From: an uncultured Acidobacteriia bacterium
GTDB taxonomy: Bacteria; Acidobacteriota; Terriglobia; Bryobacterales; Bryobacteraceae
Length of the DNA stretch: 40,108 bases
Assembly (NCBI GenBank): GCA_903881085.1
Contig: CAIRSA010000534.1
Span: forward strand, 1-40,108
Reading direction: 5' to 3'
The notes under the pieces were generated by a model that saw only the letters and a program-made list of their open reading frames with translations, ran no database searches and was not told the origin of the DNA. The translations under genes were made by a program, and so were the position numbers. Below, piece after piece: positions 25,644 to 33,177 of the stretch (positions are counted from its first letter, which is position 1; each line of letters begins with the position of its first letter).

Positions 25644-26331
25644 GAGATTCATTACAACCTCAATTATTATGGCGCTCAGCGCCGCCGCTGCTTTCGGGCA
25701 GGCCGGGCACTGGGAAGCAAACCTGCAAATCCCCGACCGTGTCATCGGTCTGGCTGTCGATATCGATAAAAACGCCAAGGGCGAATGGATCGGAAGCTTC
25801 GCCATTCCAGCCCAAAACATGAGCGGTCTGGCTCTTTCTGAATTCAAGATCGCGGGCCAGAGCGTCAAGTTCAAAGTGGCCGACATCCCCAATTCGCCTT
25901 CGTTCGACTTGAAGCTCACAAGTGAAACCAAGATGACTGGGATGCTCAACACACCGCAGGCCGATCTTCCCGTAGAGTTTGAAAAGAAGGGCGATGCGAA
26001 GGTCGTCCAACCTGTCACCAGCAAAGCCGTATCGAAAGCGCTGGAGGGCGATTGGGCCGGGGCGATCGAAACCCCGAACGGCACGCTCAACCTCATCATC
26101 CACTTCAAGAACAATGCCGACCAAACCGTCACCGCCACCATGGACAGCCCCGATCAAGGCGCCAAGGATCTGAAGCTGACCGAGGTCTCAGAAAGCGACA
26201 TGGCCGTTGCCTTCAAGCTGGCCGTGGTGAACGGCGGCTATAAGGGCACTTTGAACAAAGAAGGTACGGAGATCGCCGGCGACTGGTCGCAGGGCGGCAC
26301 CTCCCTCCCTTTGAAGCTCAAAAAGAAGTAG
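25642..26331 (+). CDS. secreted protein of unknown function with two beta-rich repeats
   Basis: 229 residues; the signal peptide is cleaved after AAAFG. Two similar beta-rich halves are visible: GHWEANLQIPDRVIGLAVDIDKN... and GDWAGAIETPNGTLNLIIHFKNN..., each about 100 residues. This resembles the accessory lipocalin-like domain found at the N terminus of some secreted alpha/beta hydrolases and beta-lactamase-like proteins, here without the catalytic domain. No active-site motif. It is convergent with the DUF1080 gene, one base apart. An unusual inverted repeat covers its start. Confidence 0.75.
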   Translation: MRFITTSIIMALSAAAAFGQAGHWEANLQIPDRVIGLAVDIDKNAKGEWIGSFAIPAQNMSGLALSEFKIAGQSVKFKVADIPNSPSFDLKLTSETKMTGMLNTPQADLPVEFEKKGDAKVVQPVTSKAVSKALEGDWAGAIETPNGTLNLIIHFKNNADQTVTATMDSPDQGAKDLKLTEVSESDMAVAFKLAVVNGGYKGTLNKEGTEIAGDWSQGGTSLPLKLKKK

Positions 26332-26332
26332 C

Positions 26333-27178
26333 TTACTTACAAAGCGAGTTATTCGCTTTCACGTAGTAGCTCTTATAGTTCTTGGCCTTCGGATCCATGC
26401 ATCCTTCCAGGTTCAGCAGTTCGACCTTGCGGAACTCAATGGGATGACTCTCGCTCTGCAGCGAGATATAACCTTCGGTGAGTAACTTCCCATCCTGCTT
26501 CACTGCCGGGTCGAAGTTACTCACTGCCCCGCCGCCGATCTGCGGCTTTTCATACTGCATCACCAGCTTGCCGTTGGCAAAGTGCTTCACCGATTCGCTG
26601 CCCTGCACCTCAGCCTCCACCCGCACCCACTGCTCGCCATGAAACGTATCGGACTCGGAGGTCCAGCAGTGCGTGGTGAACAGCTTGCCGTCGCGGACGA
26701 TGTTGGTGCCAGGGGAGCACATGTTCGCGGTGGGGCGTTTGTCTTTCCCATTGCCGCCCAGAAGCTGGACTTCAATCGAAATAGGGAAGTCCTGATTCTT
26801 GCCCATCGTCTCCGGCGCCTGGCAGTGAATCATGATGCCGCTGTTGCGCAGCGCCCAGGCGGGGCCGTTGGTGGCCTGCTCACCGACAAAGCGGTATTCC
26901 GCCGCAATGCGATAGTAGCCGAACTTCCTGTTGTAGAAGATGTGGCCAAAGCGCCCGCCGAACTCGGGGTACTTGTCCTTTTCATAGACCACCTTCATCA
27001 CGCCGTTTTCCACGCGGAAGGTGTTGCCGTAGTTGTCGCCGGCGTCGAAGCCGGTGATCTTGGGGATCCAGCCGGTGAGATCCTTGCCGTTGAAGAGTTG
27101 GATCCACTCCTGCTTGTCGGCGGCAGGCTGCGCGGTTAGGGCGGCCGATGCCAGTAATAAGATTGCCAATTGTCGCAT
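26333..27178 (-). CDS. secreted DUF1080 (3-keto-disaccharide hydrolase-like) protein
   Basis: 281 residues with a signal peptide ending near TAQPA. The family pattern is visible: WIQLFNGKDLTGWIPK, FRVENGVMKV, YYRIAAEYRF, ALRNSGIMIHC, ISIEVQLLGG, and the C-terminal ISLQSESHPIEFRKVELLNL. This concanavalin-like fold (DUF1080) includes enzymes that cleave 3-keto-glycosides, working with oxidoreductases of the GMC or FAD type. A C-terminal extension GCMDPKAKNYKSYYVKANNSLC with paired cysteines is additional. It lies 24 bases downstream of lepB. Confidence 0.87.
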   Translation of the reverse strand: MRQLAILLLASAALTAQPAADKQEWIQLFNGKDLTGWIPKITGFDAGDNYGNTFRVENGVMKVVYEKDKYPEFGGRFGHIFYNRKFGYYRIAAEYRFVGEQATNGPAWALRNSGIMIHCQAPETMGKNQDFPISIEVQLLGGNGKDKRPTANMCSPGTNIVRDGKLFTTHCWTSESDTFHGEQWVRVEAEVQGSESVKHFANGKLVMQYEKPQIGGGAVSNFDPAVKQDGKLLTEGYISLQSESHPIEFRKVELLNLEGCMDPKAKNYKSYYVKANNSLCK

Positions 27179-27202
27179 AAATGACGAGTATACTCCTGTC
27201 TG

Positions 27203-28150
27203 CTACAAACGTTTCAACAGGCGGTCCCAGCGGGTTGTAAAGATATTGGCGGGCCGGCCGCCTTCGGTGTCGAACGAAGCGTAGATCAGGGCCGGCTTGC
27301 CAATGATATCGGACTGCGTAATGAAGCCCCAATAGCGGCTATCGAGCGAGCTATCGCGATTGTCGCCGAGGACAAAAAACTTACCTACGGGAACTAAGAT
27401 ATCGCCTTCGCGGAAGTTATCGTGCAGCATTGCTTCGGCGGGGGCGAAGATACGGACATTGGGCGACTTGGGGAAGTTATCGCGAAAGTAGTCGATGATT
27501 GTCGTCTTGTTGCGTGCCCACGGCTCATCGACCGCAGCCCCGTTGACGAACAGCTTCTTGTTATCGAGATGGACGCGGTCGCCGCCAACTGCCACTACCC
27601 GTTTGACGAAGATATTCTTACGGTCGATGGGGTATTCAAAGACCACCAGGTCGCCTCGCTGAGCGGAGCGGGCCATGGTATTGACCAGCATCTGGTCGCC
27701 GGCGAGGATGGTGTCCTCCATGCTGCCCGTGGGGTTGACTAGCGGCCGGTAGCCGTAGAACGCGGCGGTGGAGAGGACAAGAAAGACAATCCACACCGAA
27801 AAGACAGGCCCTTTCCACAGGGTGCGGGCCGCGCGCAGGAATAGCGCCGCGGCGATTAGGACGAGCCCGAAGCCAATGGCGTTGGCAGCAAAAACCTCTT
27901 TATTGAATTCGCGGCTGTAAGTGGCGCGGAACAGCGCGCCGGCCACCGGCGTTAGCAAAATGGCGGCCGCCGCGATTGCGGCCCAGGCCTCTCCGCGCCG
28001 GATGCTCCAAGCGGCGGCAGCAAACACGGCTGCGTAGACCAGGCCAACGAGAGGATTGCCATAGCAAGTCAGAAGGTAGAGAACGGCGATGACAGCAGCG
28101 GTCCAAAAGCCACGGCGCGCGTCGGCAGAGTGGGCAGGCGGAGTCGTCAT
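27203..28150 (-). CDS. lepB: signal peptidase I with N-terminal multi-helix extension
   Basis: 315 residues from ATG 28150; the frame is open for 73 codons further upstream, but that part is low in hydrophobicity and sits in repeat DNA. Signal peptidase I motifs: PTGSMEDT with nucleophile Ser143, KRVVAVGGD with general base Lys183, and GDNRDSSLDSRYWG. About five hydrophobic segments precede the catalytic domain (residues 14-135), more than in the typical one- or two-helix enzyme. It cleaves Sec and Tat signal peptides at the outer face of the membrane. Confidence 0.92.
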   Translation of the reverse strand: MTTPPAHSADARRGFWTAAVIAVLYLLTCYGNPLVGLVYAAVFAAAAWSIRRGEAWAAIAAAAILLTPVAGALFRATYSREFNKEVFAANAIGFGLVLIAAALFLRAARTLWKGPVFSVWIVFLVLSTAAFYGYRPLVNPTGSMEDTILAGDQMLVNTMARSAQRGDLVVFEYPIDRKNIFVKRVVAVGGDRVHLDNKKLFVNGAAVDEPWARNKTTIIDYFRDNFPKSPNVRIFAPAEAMLHDNFREGDILVPVGKFFVLGDNRDSSLDSRYWGFITQSDIIGKPALIYASFDTEGGRPANIFTTRWDRLLKRL

Positions 28151-28469
28151 GATTTGAGTGTATCGCGGCGTAGGCGGCGAGTGGGACGACTGGGCAGAGT
28201 TCTCCCTTGGGTAGGAACCCAAGAATGAGCAATTAACCCGGGAACCCAAGAAACTGACTTTATCCACAGGGTAGCTAATTGGTGGCGAATGGGTTGTTCG
28301 CGCTTGGGTTGGTCTTGGGTAAGCCAAGGATTTTGGAGTTATTGCTGACGTTATAAAATGGCATCTCATAAGAGCCTCCTCGTATTGGTTTTAGCTGGGT
28401 GGGCTTGGGAGTTACTCCTTCTCTTCAGCTAAGTGGATGGAAATGAACGAGAAATAAATCTCTTTTTGT
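28151..28469. repeat. non-coding stretch with clustered CTTGGGT/ACCCAAG words
   Basis: GGAACCCAAGAA occurs twice exactly (28214-28225 and 28241-28252, pitch 27 bases). CTTGGGT at 28206-28212 pairs with the first copy to form a hairpin with a 4-nt loop. CTTGGGTT recurs at 28303-28310 and CTTGGGT at 28314-28320, the last also forming CTTGG-GTAAG-CCAAG. All lie in the leader of lepB and ahead of the cas genes. They may be protein-binding sites for either gene. No coding sequence is evident in 28151-28665. Confidence 0.6.
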
Positions 28470-28477
28470 CGTTAACG
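28470..28477. promoter_or_regulatory. CGTTAACG palindrome upstream of the first cas6
   Basis: The 8-bp palindrome CGTTAACG is followed by TAAAAGG. The same palindrome occurs at 33128-33135, upstream of cas8. I found no third copy when reading the window. The pair could be a shared operator for the two cas transcription units; it lies 188 bases before this gene and 42 before cas8, so a common geometry is not seen. Confidence 0.3.
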
Positions 28478-28665
28478 TAAAAGGTTGCCGCGTAAATACG
28501 CCGTATGCCGTGCAGTTCGACGCCATTTTGAGCCACGCATGCAATCTCGTTCCAAGAATCTCCTGTTTGTATTTGGGGAAGGCTAAGACTTCACGTTTGA
28601 TCCCTAAATGCTTGGCGAGGAGGGCGATTAGTCGTGGGGCAATCAGGTTTAGAGGTAGAATCTGT

Positions 28666-29619
28666 ATGAACCCAATGACGTTTGATCTCCGGCCGCTCCA
28701 ATTTGAGTTTTTGGCGAAACAATCCGTTCATTTTCCAATTGGAAAAGCCTCGAATGTTGTCAGGAGTGCGCTGGGCGTCACCTTGCGTCAGATCTCCTGT
28801 GTGCCTGAGTGCCGCGATGCGAAGGCCTGTGCTCTCTCTGGAGACTGCATTTACGCCAGGTTGTTTGAGCCGACAGGTGACGGATCCGGGCCGAGCGGAT
28901 TGATGGACCGGCCGCGGCCATTTGTAATCAGGGCGTCGAAGCTGGATGGATGCACCATTTCGGAGGGCGAGACATTTCAGTTGGGAGTTCATCTGTTTGA
29001 ACTGCACCCACATATACCACTGCATTTGATTCGGGCTTTTGCGAGGCTTGCGCAGTATGGATTGGGTCCACGCCATGGGGCGGTTGAGTTACGGCGGGTG
29101 TGGATTGGGGATGCAAACGGGGAGGCCGCCCAGGAATTGTTTGCCGGCGGGCGGATACAGCAGCCACAACAACTGCCGGTTTTGTCTATTCTCCTTACTT
29201 CAGGTGAAGCGAAGGCTAGCAGAATTCGCGTTGAGTTCCGGACACCAACAGAGTTAAAGGGAGATGGGGCAGTGGCGGGACAACCGCCTCCATTTCAATT
29301 ACTCATGGCACGAATCCGCGACCGCGTGAGCAATTTACGTTTGCTTTACGGAAATGGGCCACTCTCGATCGATTTTGCCGAATTCGGAAATGAAGCAGCG
29401 AAGGTTGCGATTCTTGAAGCGGAGCTGCGCCATGCGGGCACACAGAGGTTTAGCGTAAGGAGCGGGCAATCGCATTCTATCGGTGGAATTCTGGGAAAGG
29501 TGACTTATGCGGGAGAGTTGTCAAGATTTGTGCCATTTTTACGCGCGGCGCGATGGACTGGCGTAGGCAAGCACACGGTGTGGGGGAATGGCGAAAGAAG
29601 TCATGAAATAGCTAAGTAA
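28666..29619 (+). CDS. cas6: CRISPR pre-crRNA endoribonuclease Cas6, first copy
   Basis: 317 residues from ATG 28666 (AGAGG 10 bases upstream); the open frame reaches back to 28510, but alignment with the second cas6 begins near MTFDLRPLQF. It is a RAMP-fold Cas6 of the PF10040 type. A cysteine cluster C-x3-C-x5-C-x5-C (CVPEC..., CALSGDC, then ARLFEP) is followed by GPSGLMDRPRPFVIR. The C-terminal half has SGQSHSIGGILGKVTYAGEL and the glycine-rich loop GVGKHTVWGNG. It should cut the repeat RNA below its hairpin. Unusually, a second, diverged cas6 follows after 42 bases. Confidence 0.88.
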   Translation: MNPMTFDLRPLQFEFLAKQSVHFPIGKASNVVRSALGVTLRQISCVPECRDAKACALSGDCIYARLFEPTGDGSGPSGLMDRPRPFVIRASKLDGCTISEGETFQLGVHLFELHPHIPLHLIRAFARLAQYGLGPRHGAVELRRVWIGDANGEAAQELFAGGRIQQPQQLPVLSILLTSGEAKASRIRVEFRTPTELKGDGAVAGQPPPFQLLMARIRDRVSNLRLLYGNGPLSIDFAEFGNEAAKVAILEAELRHAGTQRFSVRSGQSHSIGGILGKVTYAGELSRFVPFLRAARWTGVGKHTVWGNGERSHEIAK

Positions 29620-29661
29620 CTCGCATTTACATATTACTAGTAGCGGTGTTATGATTGCGCC

Positions 29662-30606
29662 TTGAAGTTTGAATTTTACCGGTTTCGTTTTCATTTTCGG
29701 TCCGCTGGCACGGTCTATTTCCCACATTACAAATCGGGTAATATAGTCCGGGGTGCGTTCGGCATTATATTTCGCAATCTGGTGTGCATGCCGGAGTGCC
29801 GAGACGCCAAAATTTGTGTTGTCCGTAGTACATGTCCGTACGCCTGCGTATTCGAACCACATGCGACGCGTGGAGAGGGCCCCAGCGGGCTAGCAGACTC
29901 GCCAAGGTCTTTTGTGTTCCGCGCTGCCCACTTAGACGGACAAACGATCCGGGTGGGGGAAAATTTCCACTTCGACGCCCACATCTTCGACGTGTGCGAC
30001 CCTTCTCTTCAATACTTCGTGCTGGCATTCGCTCAACTGGCGCGGGATGGCTTGGGTCCAGGAAGGGGGCGTGCAGAATTGGCCGCCGTGGATCAACTCG
30101 AGTTGGACGGGTCAACCGTAAAAAGGGTTTTCGATGGTGAGCGCTTCCAAATGGGTGAGTTAGCCGCGCCTATCTCAATGGACCTATGCGAAGCCCCAAA
30201 CCGAGTGGAGCGCTTAAGGGTGCGCTTTGTGACGCCCACCGAACTGAAGAGCGAGGACAAGTTAGCGGATCGGCCCGAGTTCGGAGTTTTGTTCGGGCGG
30301 TTGCGCAACCGCGTTAACACGCTGCGGACGCTTTATGGCCCTGGCCCGCTGGACATCGATTTTCGTGCCATGGGTGAGCGGGCAGCGGCAGTACGGATGA
30401 CGGAATGCGTGGTGACGCAGACAGAAGCGTCGCGGCTGTCATCGCGGACGGGACAACGGCACTCTTTGGGCGGTTTCGTCGGCGAAGTGGAATACGAAGG
30501 AGAGCTTGGCGAGTTTCTGCCCTACTTGCGATTGGGAAAATGGGTGGGAGTAGGGCGGCAGACCGTGTGGGGGAAAGGGGAATTTGAAGTGGTGGGGTTA
30601 ACGTGA
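29662..30606 (+). CDS. cas6: CRISPR pre-crRNA endoribonuclease Cas6, second copy
   Basis: 314 residues with a TTG start: no ATG or GTG lies between the in-frame stop at 29641 and this codon, and KFEFYRFRFHF aligns with the start of the first copy. The same C-x3-C-x5-C-x5-C cluster occurs (CMPEC..., CVVRSTC, then ACVFEP). GPSGLADSPRSFVFRAAHLDG and C-terminal TGQRHSLGGFVGEVEYEGEL with GVGRQTVWGKG match along the whole length. Both copies retain the histidine before the glycine pair (SHSIGG, RHSLGG). The stop overlaps the cas3 GTG by 4 bases, so it is coupled to cas3. Confidence 0.88.
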   Translation: MKFEFYRFRFHFRSAGTVYFPHYKSGNIVRGAFGIIFRNLVCMPECRDAKICVVRSTCPYACVFEPHATRGEGPSGLADSPRSFVFRAAHLDGQTIRVGENFHFDAHIFDVCDPSLQYFVLAFAQLARDGLGPGRGRAELAAVDQLELDGSTVKRVFDGERFQMGELAAPISMDLCEAPNRVERLRVRFVTPTELKSEDKLADRPEFGVLFGRLRNRVNTLRTLYGPGPLDIDFRAMGERAAAVRMTECVVTQTEASRLSSRTGQRHSLGGFVGEVEYEGELGEFLPYLRLGKWVGVGRQTVWGKGEFEVVGLT

Positions 30607-33038
30607 GTTATTGCGAATTCTTCAAGACTCTCACCGGATTCAGCCCCTACCCCTATCAGGAACGGGTGGAAGAACTGCTCCGGACAGGAGACTCGGTGAT
30701 CCTGCGTGTTCCCACGGGAGCAGGTAAGACGTGGGCGGCGGTAGCCCCGTTCCTATACCCGCTTGCCGACGGTCGCCGCATTGCCGACCGGCTCTTGTAT
30801 GCCCTCCCGCTCCGGTCGCTGGCTTCCAGCCTACACTCCACTGTCTACGAAAAGGTGGAGAACGTCTTCGGGCAAGTTAGCGCTTTGGGGAACAATCGCC
30901 AATATTCCGAAGGCCCACTCTGCTGTAGCCTTCAGATCGGCGGCCAGAAGAACGATGTGTTCTTCCAGTCTGACGTGGTTTTCACAACTATCGATCAATT
31001 GCTTTCGGGCTATGTTTTCCTGCCTGTCTCCCTTCCTGACCGTGTCGGCAACATTAACGCCGGAGCGTTGGTTGGGTCTTTGGTGGTGTTCGACGAAATC
31101 CATCTGCTCGATTCAGCGATCGCGCTTGGCACAGTGATCGAAATGCTGGATCGACTGCGCGGCATATGCCAATTTGTTCTGATGACAGCTACGAGCTCTG
31201 ATAAGGCCATCTCATGGCTGGCCAACCGTTTAGGAGCCGCGGCAGTAAGCGTAACGGATGGGGAGATACGCGCCCTGCCATCTCAGCGAACCAAGCAGCG
31301 AACATGGCGCTGGTCTTCCGAGCAAGTTGACGCCTCCACGGTGGCAACTCAACATACGGGTGGCCGCACAATTGTTCTCTTGAATTCGGTGCGGAAGGCG
31401 CAAGACATCTTTCTCGCACTGGAGCGCCATTACGACGGCCAACCTGAGAAGCCGTTGTTACTGCTGCTGCACTCCCGATTCTATCCCGAAGATCGGAAGA
31501 GGGTCGAAGACCAACTACTCCAATGTTTCGGCTCTGCGGCCTTGCAAACAAACGTGATCCTCGTCACTACACAAGTGATCGAGGCTGGGATGGATATTTC
31601 CGCGGACCAAATGCACAGCGAACTGGCCCCTATGAATGCTCTGGTTCAACGCGCTGGAAGAACTGCCCGCTATGAACATCGCTCTATTGGCAGCGTGACC
31701 GTTTACGAAATTTCAGGACTTGGACCGTACAAGGAGGACAAGTCTCTTGTAGATGCCACTCGCGGGGTGCTCCAGTCCTTGCCCCCGGAAGGCCAGGTGA
31801 TCGATTTTGTTGACGAAAGAGAATGGGTAGAAATAGTCCACGCCGATGCTGAGCTTCGCGAACTAAAGCAATACGATAACTTGCAGTTTCGCCGCGACGC
31901 TGTTCACAAAGCAATGGATCAAGGCGATCGCGGGAGGCTGAACGGCTTGGTGCGGGACATTGATTCCGTCAGCGTTGTCGTGACGCCCAATCCCGAAGCT
32001 GTCTTCGACGGCGGCGCTTGGCCGCGCCTGCTGAGTGTATCAGGAATTTCCCTGTTAAGCCTAAGCCAGCATTTCCAGAATCTCGCGCCTGGACAGTGGG
32101 TGGCGAAAGGAGCGGTTGAAAAGGACAGCGATGAGCGCCCCGGAATCACGCTCGCCTGGCCGACCCTCACTGCGGGGCAGCTTCGGGCGCAATGGCTGGT
32201 CGCAATTCATCCGGATTTCGCATACTACAATCCACGACTCGGATTGAGGTTGGATGGGGGTGGGCCGCCACTGCCTCCGGCATTCAACGAAAGACCTATT
32301 TGGCAATCCTACGATTACCAGCTTGAGACATGGGCGCACCACACGGAGCGAATTGTCATGAAAGTTCGCGCCATGCAGTCGTCGTATACGTGTGGGGCAT
32401 GGCGATTAGCAGCAAACTATCAGATTCCGGAAGCTTGGATTGAGCAGTTAGTTGAGATTACATGCACCCTGCACGATGTGGGCAAACTGGCCACCGAATG
32501 GCAAAAGCGCGCATGGCTCTGGCAGGACCACAAAGATTCACGTGCCCGCGCATCGGGCGTATCGGTCCCGCTTCGAACTCGCGCGCCGATAGCGCATACC
32601 TGGTCTGAGTCTGCGGTTGATTGGCCCTTCAGGCGGAAGGCCGAATATAAATGCCCGCCCCACGCGGTTCAAGGTGCATTTGCAGTATGCGATGGCCTAT
32701 TCAGCCAACTGACCGCCTTGGGTGACGAGAAGTGGGCAGACTTGGCGGCGAGATGTGCTGTGACTGCCATTGCACGCCACCACGGGACCCGCACGAAGGA
32801 GTGCACGTTGTTCCGCCTGCCAGTGGGATCAGAGAAGCTGATCACGAATGCTCCTGGCAGTTGGCCAGGCATGAGCCTGCAAGAATGCTCTGACTCGTTA
32901 AGCCGGGATGAATTCCCAGCATTGCTGCTGGAATTTACCAAAGAAATCGACAAACCTGCTTGGCCCCTTTATGCCTTTCTAGTCCGTCACTTGAGACTGG
33001 CTGATCAGGCAGCAACGGCAGCAGGTGCGGATGAATAG
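30603..33038 (+). CDS. cas3: Cas3 with N-terminal SF2 helicase and C-terminal HD nuclease
   Basis: 811 residues; GTG start overlapping the cas6 stop (GTGA). Helicase motifs: VPTGAGKT (K42), VVFDEIH (D164-H167), MTATSS (194-199), VTTQVIEAGMDIS (321-333) and QRAGRTAR (349-356). The HD domain comes after it: AHH (579-580), LHDVGK (H624, D625), PHAV (H687), ARHHG (H726, H727) and LADQ (D801). In most type I systems the HD domain is N-terminal; the reversed order is known from a few subtypes and archaeal relatives. It should unwind and degrade DNA marked by Cascade. A 139-base gap separates it from cas8. Confidence 0.93.
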   Translation: MSYCEFFKTLTGFSPYPYQERVEELLRTGDSVILRVPTGAGKTWAAVAPFLYPLADGRRIADRLLYALPLRSLASSLHSTVYEKVENVFGQVSALGNNRQYSEGPLCCSLQIGGQKNDVFFQSDVVFTTIDQLLSGYVFLPVSLPDRVGNINAGALVGSLVVFDEIHLLDSAIALGTVIEMLDRLRGICQFVLMTATSSDKAISWLANRLGAAAVSVTDGEIRALPSQRTKQRTWRWSSEQVDASTVATQHTGGRTIVLLNSVRKAQDIFLALERHYDGQPEKPLLLLLHSRFYPEDRKRVEDQLLQCFGSAALQTNVILVTTQVIEAGMDISADQMHSELAPMNALVQRAGRTARYEHRSIGSVTVYEISGLGPYKEDKSLVDATRGVLQSLPPEGQVIDFVDEREWVEIVHADAELRELKQYDNLQFRRDAVHKAMDQGDRGRLNGLVRDIDSVSVVVTPNPEAVFDGGAWPRLLSVSGISLLSLSQHFQNLAPGQWVAKGAVEKDSDERPGITLAWPTLTAGQLRAQWLVAIHPDFAYYNPRLGLRLDGGGPPLPPAFNERPIWQSYDYQLETWAHHTERIVMKVRAMQSSYTCGAWRLAANYQIPEAWIEQLVEITCTLHDVGKLATEWQKRAWLWQDHKDSRARASGVSVPLRTRAPIAHTWSESAVDWPFRRKAEYKCPPHAVQGAFAVCDGLFSQLTALGDEKWADLAARCAVTAIARHHGTRTKECTLFRLPVGSEKLITNAPGSWPGMSLQECSDSLSRDEFPALLLEFTKEIDKPAWPLYAFLVRHLRLADQAATAAGADE

Positions 33039-33058
33039 AGAAGATCCGGTCGCGTGCT

Positions 33059-33135
33059 CAATAAATTAATCAATAAATTAAGCAGGGCATATGCGACAAC
33101 GAAATGGAATACAATGGAACCGTACTTCGTTAACG
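33059..33135 (+). promoter_or_regulatory. cas3-cas8 intergenic region with tandem repeat and palindromes
   Basis: CAATAAATTAAT and CAATAAATTAAG are tandem 12-mers (33059-33070, 33071-33082). GCATATGC (33087-33094) and CGTTAACG (33128-33135) are palindromes, and AAGTAACTT follows. The stretch is AT-rich against a GC-rich background. It is the natural place for a promoter and operator of cas8-cas7-cas5. No clean -35/-10 pair can be named. Confidence 0.45.
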
Positions 33136-33177
33136 CAAGTAACTTACGAGTAATTTGAATTCTGGAATAACATCGGC

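Noticed and set aside
28260..28268. TTATCCACA, a perfect DnaA box
   Set aside because: Only one copy, no AT-rich unwinding region or dnaA/dnaN nearby; a single 9-mer is expected by chance at this scale.
28450..28466. GAGA-AATAAA-TCTC followed by five T as a terminator
   Set aside because: A 4-bp stem of weak pairs is not enough to support the call.
28510..28665. N-terminal extension of the first cas6
   Set aside because: No similarity to the second cas6, no ribosome site before 28510, and a good one before 28666.
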